Of a stretch of DNA of 64,000 nt, positions 35,521 to 44,269 are shown in pieces. Each line of letters starts with the position of its first letter. Position 1 is the stretch's first letter. Both the position numbers and the translations under genes were made by a program. The DNA is from Streptomonospora wellingtoniae (GTDB lineage: Bacteria; Actinomycetota; Actinomycetes; Streptosporangiales; Streptosporangiaceae). Location: positions 62,001 through 126,000 of the forward strand of contig NZ_JAVREK010000007.1 in the NCBI RefSeq assembly GCF_031845375.1, written 5' to 3'. Below the pieces are notes generated by a model. It did not search any database. It saw only the letters and a list, made by a program, of their open reading frames with translations, and was not told the origin of the DNA.

Positions 35521-36746
35521 ACGGCGAGACCACGTACCTGACCGGTCTCGCCGAGGTGCTGTGGCCCTGCGGCGGCCTGCTGGGGCGCGGTGAGCCGGGA
35601 AGGGTCCGCGGCGGGCCGGCGCGCGAGGGCACCGGCAGCGCCTACCTGCCGGTCCCCTCGGCGCACAACCCGCGGATGATCCTGCCGGCGGGCAACCGCT
35701 ACGCCGCGGCCCGCGCGATCGGCGCCTTCGCCCAGCGCCATTCGCTGCGGGACCGGCTGCGTGCGGCGGCCCTGACCGCGGCCTTCGCCAGCGGGATGGC
35801 GCCGCTGCTGCTGCGCGACCGGCTGCACGTGGGGCCGGGCCACACGGTGGAGCACGAACTTTCGGCGGCGCTGGACCGCCGCGTGGTCATCGCCGTCCAC
35901 GTCGGTCCGCCGCGCGCCAACCGGAAACCGGTCCTGCTGCTGCTCACCCCGGCGGGCCGGACCGTCGGCTACGCCAAGATCGGCGTCAACGAGCTGACCT
36001 CGCGGCTGGTGCGCGCCGAGACCCGCGCACTGGGGCTGCTGGCCGAGTCGCACCTGCGCGACATCACGGTGCCCCGGCTGCTCCACGAAGGCGAGTGGAA
36101 CGGCCGCCCGCTGCTGGTGCAGGACGCTCTGCCGGTCGGCAGCCAGACCGACCGGCCCACGCGCCGCCAGCTGCTGCGCTGCGTCGTACAGATCAGCGCC
36201 CTGGAACCGGTGCGGGTGCTCCGGCTGTCGCTGAGCCCGTACCGTTCCGCGCTGGCCGAGCGGATCGCGGCGCTGGGCGGGCGCCCCGAGACGGAACCGC
36301 TGCGCGCGTGCCTGAACGCGCTGCCCGACGTCCGGCTCCCGTTCGGTGCCTGGCACGGCGACCTGACCCGGTGGAACATCGCCGGAACACCCCGGCGCGC
36401 CTTCGTATGGGACTGGGAGCGCCTCGCCTTCGGCGTGCCCGTCGGCTTCGACGCGCTGCACTACGAGCTGAACGAGTGCGTCCAGGACGGCGTGCACCCG
36501 GGTGTGCACCGCTGGCTGGACTCCGGCGCCCGGCTGCTGCGCGATCCGCTGATCACCTCTGCCGGCCTGGTGCCCGGCACCGAGGCCACGGTCATGGCGC
36601 TGTACCTGCTCGACCTGGCGACGCGCTATCTGCAGGATCGCCAGGCCGAGGCGGGCGGCAGCCTGGCCGCCGTCGACGACTGGCTGCTTCCGGCGCTGTC
36701 CGGCCTGCGGGAGCGCGCCGCCCGCGAGATCGGGGGGGCCGGATGA
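35517..36746 (+). CDS. APH-like phosphotransferase family protein in the polysaccharide locus
   Basis: A 409-residue soluble protein starting with the GTG at 35517 that overlaps the upstream stop by 4 bp. The C-terminal half carries the aminoglycoside/choline-kinase-like catalytic core WHGDLTRWN and the metal-binding VWDWERL. The N-lobe has TVGYAKIGVNELTSRLVRAETRAL with a candidate ATP-binding lysine and glutamate. The location, between a polymerase and a sulfotransferase, suggests it phosphorylates a sugar or glycan intermediate rather than an antibiotic. The substrate is unknown. Confidence 0.8.
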   Translation: MNGETTYLTGLAEVLWPCGGLLGRGEPGRVRGGPAREGTGSAYLPVPSAHNPRMILPAGNRYAAARAIGAFAQRHSLRDRLRAAALTAAFASGMAPLLLRDRLHVGPGHTVEHELSAALDRRVVIAVHVGPPRANRKPVLLLLTPAGRTVGYAKIGVNELTSRLVRAETRALGLLAESHLRDITVPRLLHEGEWNGRPLLVQDALPVGSQTDRPTRRQLLRCVVQISALEPVRVLRLSLSPYRSALAERIAALGGRPETEPLRACLNALPDVRLPFGAWHGDLTRWNIAGTPRRAFVWDWERLAFGVPVGFDALHYELNECVQDGVHPGVHRWLDSGARLLRDPLITSAGLVPGTEATVMALYLLDLATRYLQDRQAEAGGSLAAVDDWLLPALSGLRERAAREIGGAG

Positions 36747-36831
36747 GCCGCGCCGGCACCCGCTGCCGGTGTGAACCGCCCGTGCCCTTCGCCGGTGCCG
36801 CGGAATCCGGAAAACCCACGGAAGGTGAGCG

Positions 36832-37707
36832 ATGACGCATGCCAACACCCGCCGGCTGCCGGTGCCGGAGCCGGTCAAGCGCTCGGTCCGCTCGGTGCAC
36901 ACCGCGCTCGGGCAGGCCACCCGGGGCGTTCGCGCGCTGCCGACGTTCGTGGTGGCCGGCGCGCAGCGGTGCGGCACCACGTCGCTGTTCCACGCCCTGG
37001 TCCAGCACCCGCAGGTCTTCGGCCCGCCGCTGCGCAAGGGGGTGCACTACTTCGACACCGACTACCACCGCGGTCTGGACTGGTACCGCGGGCACTTCCC
37101 GCTCCGGGCCCTCGTCCGCCCCGGCAGCGGGCGCCCGCGCATCGAGGTGGGCGAGTCCAGCCCCTACTACCTGTTCCACCCGCTTGCGGCCGAGCGGCTC
37201 TCCCGCGATCTGCCGGGCGTGAAGGTGGTGGTGATGGTGCGCGATCCGGTCGAGCGCGCCTACTCCGCCCACAGCCACGAGTTGGCGCGCGGCTTCGAGA
37301 CCGAACCGTTCGAACGGGCGCTGGAGCTGGAGGCCGAGCGGCTGCGGGGCGAGGAGGAGCGGCTGCGCGCCGACCCCGCCGCGCACTCCCACGCCCACCA
37401 GCACCACTCCTACCTGGCGCGCGGCCGCTACGCCGAGCAACTGCGCCGGCTGGAGCGGCACGTGGGCCGCCACCGGCTGCACGTCGTCGAGAGCGAGGCG
37501 TTCTTCGCCCGCCCCGAGCAGGCCTTCGCCGGAGTCGAGGACTTCCTGGGCATCGCCCACTGCGACCGGATCCGGTTCGGCAGGCACAACGCGCGCGCCC
37601 GGGACGCGATACCCGAGCGGCTGCGTGCCCGCCTGGCCGAGCACTTCGCCGGGCACGACCGGGATCTGGCCGAATGGTGGGGACGTGAGCCGCTGTGGCG
37701 CAGGTGA
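36832..37707 (+). CDS. PAPS-dependent sulfotransferase 1
   Basis: A 291-residue sulfotransferase of the Sulfotransfer_1/NDST-like type. The 5'-phosphosulfate loop is FVVAGAQRCGTTSLFHAL and the 3'-phosphate site is VVMVRDPVERAYSAHSHEL, both intact. The segment KGVHYFDTDYHRGLDWYRGHFP is typical of carbohydrate sulfotransferases. It would transfer sulfate from PAPS to a hydroxyl of the polysaccharide or its lipid-linked precursor. GGAAGGTGAGCG precedes the ATG, and its 3' end overlaps the flippase gene by 13 bp. Confidence 0.9.
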   Translation: MTHANTRRLPVPEPVKRSVRSVHTALGQATRGVRALPTFVVAGAQRCGTTSLFHALVQHPQVFGPPLRKGVHYFDTDYHRGLDWYRGHFPLRALVRPGSGRPRIEVGESSPYYLFHPLAAERLSRDLPGVKVVVMVRDPVERAYSAHSHELARGFETEPFERALELEAERLRGEEERLRADPAAHSHAHQHHSYLARGRYAEQLRRLERHVGRHRLHVVESEAFFARPEQAFAGVEDFLGIAHCDRIRFGRHNARARDAIPERLRARLAEHFAGHDRDLAEWWGREPLWRR

Positions 37708-39296
37708 GCACCGCCGGCCACGGCCGGGCAGGGCTGCGCCGGGTCGCCCGCGGCGGCGCCATGAACATGGCCGGCGCCGCTGCCGGAGCGGTGCTGAACC
37801 TGGCCATCGTGGTCGCGGTCGCCCGGGGGTTCTCCGCCGACACGGCCGGATTGCTGTTCTCGGCGACCTCGGTCTTCCTTCTCGCATCGGCGGTGGCCAA
37901 CCTGGGCACGCCCAGCGGCCTGGTGTACTTCCTGGCCCGGTTGCGCGCCCGCGGCGCCGAGCACGCCGCTTCGCGGGTCCTGCGCACCGCCCTGGGGCCG
38001 GCGGCGGCCTCGTCCCTGGCGGGTGCCGTGGCGATGTTCGCGCTCGCCGACGACCTCGCGTCGCTCATGGGCGAACCGGACGCCGAGGCCTACCTGCGGC
38101 TGGTCGCGGCTTTTCTGCCCTGCGCGGTGCTGACCGACGCGGCGCTGGCCGCCACGCGTGCGCACCACGTGATGCGGGCGGGGGTGCTGCTGGACAAGGT
38201 GGGCCGCCCGCTGGCGCAGCTGGTGCTCATCGCCGCGGTCGCGGCGAGCGGCTGGGCCGGACTGCTGACGGTGGCCTGGGCGGGCCCCTACCTTCCGGCG
38301 GCCGTCCTGGCGTGGTGGTGGATGCGGCGCATCCTCGGGGCGCATCGCACAACGCGGGAGGCGCCGCCGTCACCGGTGCGGCCGGTCGCCCCCGACTCGC
38401 CGCGCCCGGGCCGGACGGCGGCAAACGCCGAGTACGCCGAGCACCCCGGGGACGAAGTGACGCCCCGCGCGTTCTGGGCGTTCTCGCTCCCCCGCTCCCT
38501 TGCAACGGTCGCTCAGCTCGGCATCCAGCGGCTGGGCATCGTGTTCGTCGCCGCGCTGGCCGGCCCGTCCGAAGCCGCGGTGTTCACCGCCGCCTCCCGC
38601 TTCCCGGTCGCCGGGCAGTTCGCTGCCCAGGCGCTGCAGTACTCCGCCGAACCACGGTTGGCCGAGCTGCTGGCCGAGGACGACCGCCGCGGCGCCAACA
38701 CCCTCTTTCGCGCGAGCACTGCATGGCTGATCTGCCTGAGCTGGCCGTTGTTCCTGCCGGCGATCGTCTACGCACCCCTGCTGATGGAAACGTTCGGCGC
38801 GCGCTACGCGGCCGGCGCCCCGGTGCTGGCGGTGGTCTGTCTGGCGCAGCTGCTCGCGGCGGCCCTGGGGATGGGCGACCTGGTGCTGGCGATGACCGGG
38901 CGCACCCGGCTGAACCTCGCGAACAACCTGCTTGCGCTGGCCGCCAACGTCGCGCTGTGCCTGGTGCTGGTGCCTTCGACGGGCGCGGGCGGCGCGGCGG
39001 CGGCGTTCGCGGGGGCGGTCGCGGTGCGCAAGGCGCTGCCGCTGGTCCAGCTGGGGCGCTCGCACGGACTGCACCCGTTCGGTGCCAGGTGGGTGCTGGC
39101 GGCGGGAAGCTGCCTGGTGTGGTTCGGCGGCGCACCCCTGCTGTGTGCGGCGGTGCTCGGCACGGGACCGTGGTCGCTGGCGGTGGCGATGGCGATCGGC
39201 TCGGCGGGGCTGGGAGCGACCCTGTGGCGCCTGCGCGACCGCCTGGAACTCGACCACCTGCTGCGCCGGGACGCCGTCCTGTCCGGGCCCGGCTGA
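37695..39296 (+). CDS. Wzx-type polysaccharide flippase (MOP superfamily)
   Basis: A 533-residue membrane protein with about twelve to fourteen helices, resembling oligosaccharide flippases of the MviN/RfbX group. It would move undecaprenyl-linked repeat units across the membrane. A hydrophilic loop near residues 215-255 (about 38340-38460) is longer than usual and rich in Pro/Arg/Glu. The GTG at 37695 is taken as start; a GTG at 37704, overlapping the sulfotransferase stop as GTGA, is equally possible and would follow the coupling pattern of the locus. Confidence 0.85.
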   Translation: MAQVSTAGHGRAGLRRVARGGAMNMAGAAAGAVLNLAIVVAVARGFSADTAGLLFSATSVFLLASAVANLGTPSGLVYFLARLRARGAEHAASRVLRTALGPAAASSLAGAVAMFALADDLASLMGEPDAEAYLRLVAAFLPCAVLTDAALAATRAHHVMRAGVLLDKVGRPLAQLVLIAAVAASGWAGLLTVAWAGPYLPAAVLAWWWMRRILGAHRTTREAPPSPVRPVAPDSPRPGRTAANAEYAEHPGDEVTPRAFWAFSLPRSLATVAQLGIQRLGIVFVAALAGPSEAAVFTAASRFPVAGQFAAQALQYSAEPRLAELLAEDDRRGANTLFRASTAWLICLSWPLFLPAIVYAPLLMETFGARYAAGAPVLAVVCLAQLLAAALGMGDLVLAMTGRTRLNLANNLLALAANVALCLVLVPSTGAGGAAAAFAGAVAVRKALPLVQLGRSHGLHPFGARWVLAAGSCLVWFGGAPLLCAAVLGTGPWSLAVAMAIGSAGLGATLWRLRDRLELDHLLRRDAVLSGPG

Positions 39297-39388
39297 ACCC
39301 GGCCGGGCGGCGCGGCCGTAAGGAGGCGAGCCGCATGTCGCCGCCAGTCCGTCCGGGCGGTTCCCCCGACCTGCGCGACATCAACCCT

Positions 39389-39408
39389 AAGTGACCAAGA
39401 AATCACTT
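39389..39408. promoter_or_regulatory. operator-like dyad before the Alg14-like gene
   Basis: AAGTGA and TCACTT arms with an 8-bp spacer, in the A/T-richer gap 23-42 bp upstream of the Alg14-like start. It may overlap an internal promoter of the locus. Confidence 0.4.
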
Positions 39409-39430
39409 CTGGTTATGCGATGATGACGGC

Positions 39431-39889
39431 ATGCCAACCGCCCCGGTCCTCTTCGTCGCGTCGAGCGGCGGCCACCTCGCCCAGCTGTGGTCACTGCGGC
39501 CCTGGTGGTTGCAGCACAGCCGGATCTGGGTCACCTTCCCCACAGCCGAGGCCCTGCGGCTGCTCGACGGCGAGGACGTGCGCCCGGCCTACCATCCCAC
39601 CACCCGCCACCTGGGCAACCTGCTGCGCAATACGGTGCTCGCGGTGCGCACCCTGGCGCGCACCCGCCCGGCGGCGGTGGTCTCCACCGGCGCCGGGGTC
39701 GCCCTGCCGTTCTTCGCGCTGGCGTGGCTGCTGCGCATCCCGACCGTCTACATCGAGGTTTACGACCGCATCGACGTCCCGCCGCTGACGACGCGGCTGT
39801 GCCGGCCCTTCACCCGCCTGCACCTCGCGCAGTGGGAGGAGCAGCGCGCGTTCCTCCCCGACGCCATCACCGTGGGACCGCTGCTGTGA
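39431..39889 (+). CDS. Alg14/PssD/EpsE-like glycosyltransferase accessory subunit
   Basis: A 152-residue protein matching the Alg14/PssD/Cps14F group. The N-terminal LFVASSGGHLAQLWSLRPWW loop, a middle VVSTGAGVALPFFALAWLL hydrophobic segment for membrane association, and the YIEVYDRIDVPPLTTRL segment are typical. These proteins are the membrane and acceptor-binding half of a split GT28-type enzyme whose partner is Alg13-like. The partner domain is the first part of the next gene, whose GTG overlaps this stop by 4 bp. Confidence 0.87.
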   Translation: MPTAPVLFVASSGGHLAQLWSLRPWWLQHSRIWVTFPTAEALRLLDGEDVRPAYHPTTRHLGNLLRNTVLAVRTLARTRPAAVVSTGAGVALPFFALAWLLRIPTVYIEVYDRIDVPPLTTRLCRPFTRLHLAQWEEQRAFLPDAITVGPLL

Positions 39890-41433
39890 CCGGCGAACAC
39901 CGCGGGCCGGAATCAGCCGAACCCCGCACGACCGCCGAAGGAGCCGACCGGGGCGCCGCCGAAGCCGCCGGCGCGCGCCCGCTGGTCCTGGTCTCCGTCG
40001 GGACCGACCACCACCCCTTCACCCGGCTGATCGACTGGGCCGACTGCTACGCGTTCGACCGCCCCGAGGTGCGGGTCCTGGTGCAGCACGGAGCCTCGCG
40101 GGCGCCAGCGGCGGCCGAGGGCACCGCCTGCATGGACCGCGGCGACCTGGGGGCCGCCATGAGCAGGGCCGCGGCCGTCGTGACCCACGGAGGCCCGGCC
40201 ACCGTCGTCCAGGCGCGCGAAGCCGGGCGCCTGCCGATCGCCGTGGCCCGCGATCCCGAGCTCCGCGAACACGTCGACGACCACCAGCTGCGCTTCGTGG
40301 ACCGGCTCGAGGAGGCGGGTCTCGTGCGGGCCTGCTCCAGCTACCAGCAGTTCTGCGCCACCGTCGACAAAGCGCTGGACCAGCCCGAGGACTTCCGGCC
40401 GCGCGAGCCGCACAACGGCGGCACCACCGCCGCCGCGCTGCGCGCGGGCCGCCTGATCGACCTGCTCGCCCGTCCGGCCGCTCCGCACGCCGACCGGCCG
40501 CCGCCGCTTCCTCCACCGGACTCCGAGCTGCCGGAGATCACCGCCGTGGTGCCCACGTGCGACCGCCCCGACCTGCTGCGCCGGACCCTGGAGCACATCC
40601 GCTGCCAGGACTACCCGGCCACCGTCCATACGATCGTGGTCTTCGACGGCACCGAGCCCGACCACTCGCTGGCGAGCGCGGACGGACACCGGCCGGTGCG
40701 GGTGCTGGCCAACTCCGCGGCGCCGGGCCTGGCCGGGGCCCGCAACACCGGCGTACTGGCCGCCCCGACCGAGCTGGTCGCCTTCTGCGACGACGACGAC
40801 GTCTGGCTGCCCGGGAAGCTGCGGGCTCAGGCGGCGGTGCTGTGCGCCGAGCCCGGCACCGAGCTGGTGTGCTGCGGCATCCGCGTCCGCTACGACGGCT
40901 CCGAGTCCGACCGGCTGCTGCAGCGCTCCAGCGTGGACTTCGCCGACCTGCTGCGCTCGCGGCTGACCGAGCTCCACCCGTCCACGTTCCTGCTGCGGCG
41001 CAGCGCCCTCGTCGAGGGGTGCGGCGGCGTCGACGAGCAGATCCCCGGCGGGTACGGCGAGGACTACGAGCTGCTGCTGCGACTGTCCCGGCGCGCGCCG
41101 ATCCGCACCGTGGCGGAGCCGCTGGTGCGGGTGCTGTGGCATCGGCGCTCCCACTTCGGCGGCCGGTGGCAGACGATCTCCGCCGCCTTGCGCTGGCTAC
41201 TCGCGGCCTACCCGGAGTTTCGGCTGGTGCCGCGCGGCTATGCCCGCGTCGCCGGCCAGATCGCCTTCGCCGAGGCGGCGGCGGGGCGGCGCGGCGCCGC
41301 GGTGGAGTGGGCGGCGGCGGCGCTGCGCGCCCATTGGGGCGAACCGCGCGCCTACCTCGCGGCGGCCGTCGCCTGCGGGGCGTCCGCGGGCGCGGTCTTG
41401 CGCATCCTGCACAGGCGCGGCCGGGGCGTCTAG
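39886..41433 (+). CDS. Alg13-like domain fused to a GT2 glycosyltransferase
   Basis: A 515-residue two-domain protein. Residues about 30-190 are an Alg13/EpsF/PssE-like UDP-sugar-binding domain (VLVSVGTDHHPFTRLIDW, AAAVVTHGGPATVVQAREAGRLPIAV). A Pro-rich linker near residue 200 leads to a family 2 GT-A domain (ITAVVPTCDRPDLLRRTLEHI, metal-binding DDDDVW, and GYGEDYELLLRLSRRAP). The C-terminus has an Ala-rich helical extension. One polypeptide would therefore add two sugars in succession, the first with the Alg14-like partner. The GTG at 39886 overlaps the upstream stop. It ends the plus-strand half of the locus. Confidence 0.86.
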   Translation: MTGEHRGPESAEPRTTAEGADRGAAEAAGARPLVLVSVGTDHHPFTRLIDWADCYAFDRPEVRVLVQHGASRAPAAAEGTACMDRGDLGAAMSRAAAVVTHGGPATVVQAREAGRLPIAVARDPELREHVDDHQLRFVDRLEEAGLVRACSSYQQFCATVDKALDQPEDFRPREPHNGGTTAAALRAGRLIDLLARPAAPHADRPPPLPPPDSELPEITAVVPTCDRPDLLRRTLEHIRCQDYPATVHTIVVFDGTEPDHSLASADGHRPVRVLANSAAPGLAGARNTGVLAAPTELVAFCDDDDVWLPGKLRAQAAVLCAEPGTELVCCGIRVRYDGSESDRLLQRSSVDFADLLRSRLTELHPSTFLLRRSALVEGCGGVDEQIPGGYGEDYELLLRLSRRAPIRTVAEPLVRVLWHRRSHFGGRWQTISAALRWLLAAYPEFRLVPRGYARVAGQIAFAEAAAGRRGAAVEWAAAALRAHWGEPRAYLAAAVACGASAGAVLRILHRRGRGV

Positions 41434-41515
41434 CCGGGGCGGGCGTGTTCCGGCCGGACTCCCGGCGAACCGGTCGCCGGTGCTCTCCCGGGGCCCGGGT
41501 GGGCCGGGCGCGGCC

Positions 41516-43075
41516 TCACCCCTCGCCCCGCGCTCGGGCGCGCAGCTTGCGCGCCCGGTCGGCGATCTCGATCGCCTCATCGACGGCCTCGCGCGCCTGG
41601 TGGGGGACGGTGACGTAGCGGTGGCGGGAGGCCTGCAGGTAGCCGCGGGTGGCCTGGTGGTTCCGCAGCACGCGGAAGTCGCAGCTCGGAGCGGTGATGC
41701 CGTCCCACAGCTTGACGGCGCGGACGCGCTCGTATTCACGGAGCGTCTCGGGGATGTCGGCGTACCACTCCCGCGTGGCCGCCGGGTCGCCCGGGATGGG
41801 CACGGTGCCCATCTCACCGATCATCACCGGCTTGTCCGCGTCGATGCCGTGTTCGGGCCCTTCGTTCTGGAACCACTCGTAGGCGGGGCGCAGCGCCTCT
41901 TCGAACGTGTCGACATGGTTCCAGCCCGGCTGCAGCTCGCAGCCGGTCATGTTGTAGGCCTCCCAACTGATCCAGTCGACGTAGTCGTCGCCCGGCCACA
42001 GGCTGGGCAACCGGTCCAGGTTGCCCTTCCAGCCGGTGACGTTCCAGACGAAGACAGCGTTGTCGGCGCCGTTGGCGCGGTAGAGGTCGACGATGTGCCG
42101 CCAGGCGCGGACGAACTGCTCGGGCGTGCCGCGGGTGTTGTAGCGCTGGTTCGCGTCGGCCTCGTGGTCGAAGGTGACGAAGAACGGGCGGCCCAGGTCG
42201 GCGATGCGCCGCGCCTGACCGCGCAGGGAGTCGTCGAAGCGGCCCTCGATGATGTCGCCGTAGCCCTGGACCGGGTGCCCGTCGGCGTTGAAGCGCCGGG
42301 CCTCGATGTTGGCATGGAGGAACCGCCCCTCCTCGGCCAGGCGGCGCTCCGCGGCGGTGGGCACGCGGTGCTGGTCGACGCCGTGCCAGGTGTAGACGAT
42401 GTCCAGGGGGCGGTCGACGGCCTCCTCAAGGGGCCGAACGTCGCCGTGGTAGGGACTGGCCCCCCACCACACGCCGCAGCTCGGTGCCAGGATGTCATCG
42501 ACGGTGCAATCCGCAGAGCGATAGGCGGACGGCGTCGGCGAAGGCCCCGGAAGCCCCGGATAGCCCGGATAGCCCGGATAGTCCTGCGACGGCTCGACGC
42601 CGGCGCCGGGCGTCTCTGCGGCCGACTGCGAGGGGAAGCCGAAGATCGGCCAGGATGTCTCGGCGGCGTTCGACGGGCCCTCCCCCGTGCGCCCCGCTCC
42701 CGACGGGGCTGGAGTGGGCTCGGCCGCCGTGCTGGAACCGGAACCGGGATCGGGCACCGACGTGGCCGGGCCGGAAGCCGCAATCGCGGGCGACGAGGCG
42801 GAGGGCGCGGCCGACGCCCTCGGCGACGCGGCGGCGCCGGGCTCTGCCGAGGAGCCGTCCGCACCGCCGGTCGGCGACGCGTACCCGGCTGCGGGCCCGA
42901 CCGCGTCGGTGCGCTGGGTGGAGGCGCCCACCACGCCGGTGGGCGTGCACGCCACCACCGCGACCGTCACCGCCAGTGCGGCACCGCCGCACCGTCCGGG
43001 CGTGCAGAGATACGGTACGCGGCGGGCGGCGTGCCCGCTGCGGCCGGTACCGTCATCTCGCCGTCGTTCTCCCAT
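41516..43075 (-). CDS. GH26-like glycoside hydrolase lipoprotein
   Basis: A 519-residue exported protein. The N-terminus has a basic stretch, a hydrophobic segment and a lipobox-like VVAC, so it is probably a lipoprotein. About 150 residues of Ser/Ala/Pro-rich linker follow, with a YPGYPGYPGLPG repeat. The catalytic domain (about residues 190-495) resembles GH26 beta-mannanase-type enzymes: WWGASPYHG, FVTFDHEADAN with the acid/base glutamate, and MIGEMGTVP with the nucleophile. In this locus it could trim or release the polymer. The ATG at 43075 is chosen; a GTG at 43099 is possible and neither has a good ribosome binding site. Confidence 0.8.
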   Translation of the reverse strand: MGERRRDDGTGRSGHAARRVPYLCTPGRCGGAALAVTVAVVACTPTGVVGASTQRTDAVGPAAGYASPTGGADGSSAEPGAAASPRASAAPSASSPAIAASGPATSVPDPGSGSSTAAEPTPAPSGAGRTGEGPSNAAETSWPIFGFPSQSAAETPGAGVEPSQDYPGYPGYPGLPGPSPTPSAYRSADCTVDDILAPSCGVWWGASPYHGDVRPLEEAVDRPLDIVYTWHGVDQHRVPTAAERRLAEEGRFLHANIEARRFNADGHPVQGYGDIIEGRFDDSLRGQARRIADLGRPFFVTFDHEADANQRYNTRGTPEQFVRAWRHIVDLYRANGADNAVFVWNVTGWKGNLDRLPSLWPGDDYVDWISWEAYNMTGCELQPGWNHVDTFEEALRPAYEWFQNEGPEHGIDADKPVMIGEMGTVPIPGDPAATREWYADIPETLREYERVRAVKLWDGITAPSCDFRVLRNHQATRGYLQASRHRYVTVPHQAREAVDEAIEIADRARKLRARARGEG

Positions 43076-43225
43076 AACAAAGAGATACCATCTAAACACG
43101 GAGTGCTACATGTCGTCGCAATCGCTCGGCGCGTCGCATCCCGGAAAATTCCGACACCGCGTACCGCCAGCGCGGCCGGTCCGCCGGACCGGCCTCCTCC
43201 GGCGTCCACGGTGCGGGGCGGCGAC

Positions 43226-44149
43226 TCAATAGCCGAACCTCGGCCGACTCACGCAGGTCAGCGCAGAGACCGCGGCCCGCCCTGCCGGGGTGAGTCCGCT
43301 GCGCCACGCGGTGTCGGCGCGCACCCGCACCGCGCCGGTGCGGAACCGCATCGGGTTGCCCGAAACCGTGTGGGTGCACGACAGCCGCGCCGTCCCCTCG
43401 GCGTCCACGGGCAACGCTCCGGTGTGGCCGGCGAACGCCGCCACGGCACCGAACTCGCCCGCGGGGTCGGCCGCGAAGTCCTCGTAGCGCACCCGGAGGG
43501 TCGGCACCCCCAACCGGGTCAACCGCGCCAGCACCTCGTTCTGTGCCGTCCACTGCACAGCGGCGCGGCCGGGCGAGTAGCGGGCCATCTCCTGCTCGGG
43601 GCTGGAGGCCGTCGCGTCGGGCCGGGGGACGCGCTTGCTCCAGGCGTGCGCGACCGCGCGGGGATCGCGCAGCACGTGCACCAGCCGCAACCGCCGCCCG
43701 TAGCGGTGGCGCAGGCAGGCGGCCAGCGACGCGTGCTTGCTGGAGTCGACGACCACCGGGCATCCGCTCACGCGCGCGGCGGCGGCGTAGAGGCGGTCGT
43801 AGAGCGCGGTGTAGCGCATCAGGGACTCGGCTGTGCGCGCCGGCGGGCGGCTGCCCAGCAGGGCGGGCACGAACCGCGTCCGGTCGACCGCGCCCTGGAG
43901 GGCGAGCGCCTCCGCCGGGTCGAGGCGGTCCCAGCCCCCGAACGCGGCGGCCCCGACCTCCTGCCAGAAGCCGCACTCGCCGAAGGGTGCGCCGCAACCG
44001 CAGGCCTCGCCGTCGATCAGCGCCCGGCGCCACAGGTGCACGACTTCGCCCAGCGAGCACACGCCCGGCAGCTCGCCCAGCAGTCGCTCGACCAGCGTGG
44101 AGCCCGATCGGCCCATACCGCCGACGAAGAGCAGTTGGAAATCGTCCAC
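43226..44149 (-). CDS. PAPS-dependent sulfotransferase 2
   Basis: A 307-residue sulfotransferase unlike the first one in sequence. The phosphosulfate loop is FVGGMGRSGSTLVERLLGELP and the 3'-phosphate site HVLRDPRAVAHAWSKR. A Cys-rich insertion (GEACGCGAPFGECGFW) is typical of the sulfotransferase family 3-like proteins found in actinobacterial glycan clusters. It follows cysN on the same strand after 120 bp, so it may share its transcript. The GTG at 44149 is the likely start, although its ribosome binding site is weak. A GTGTCCACCTGAACAC dyad lies just upstream at 44171-44186. Confidence 0.87.
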   Translation of the reverse strand: MDDFQLLFVGGMGRSGSTLVERLLGELPGVCSLGEVVHLWRRALIDGEACGCGAPFGECGFWQEVGAAAFGGWDRLDPAEALALQGAVDRTRFVPALLGSRPPARTAESLMRYTALYDRLYAAAARVSGCPVVVDSSKHASLAACLRHRYGRRLRLVHVLRDPRAVAHAWSKRVPRPDATASSPEQEMARYSPGRAAVQWTAQNEVLARLTRLGVPTLRVRYEDFAADPAGEFGAVAAFAGHTGALPVDAEGTARLSCTHTVSGNPMRFRTGAVRVRADTAWRSGLTPAGRAAVSALTCVSRPRFGY

Positions 44150-44269
44150 GGCCGCACTCTAGTACGCCGCGTGTCCACCTGAACACACTCGGCAATCGAA
44201 CGTCGGGGCCGGTCCGCCCCGCTCCGGATCAGAGCGGCGCGTGCACGGGCGAACCGGCCCCTCTGCGCC

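Noticed and set aside
34116..36746. One 876-residue protein covering the polymerase and phosphotransferase genes
   Set aside because: The first part is an Arg/Pro-rich off-frame reading of the polymerase gene; the real product starts at the GTG at 35517 that overlaps the upstream stop.
35517..36746. Aminoglycoside resistance gene
   Set aside because: The APH core motifs are shared with many sugar and choline kinases, and the gene is coupled to polysaccharide genes; nothing supports antibiotic inactivation.
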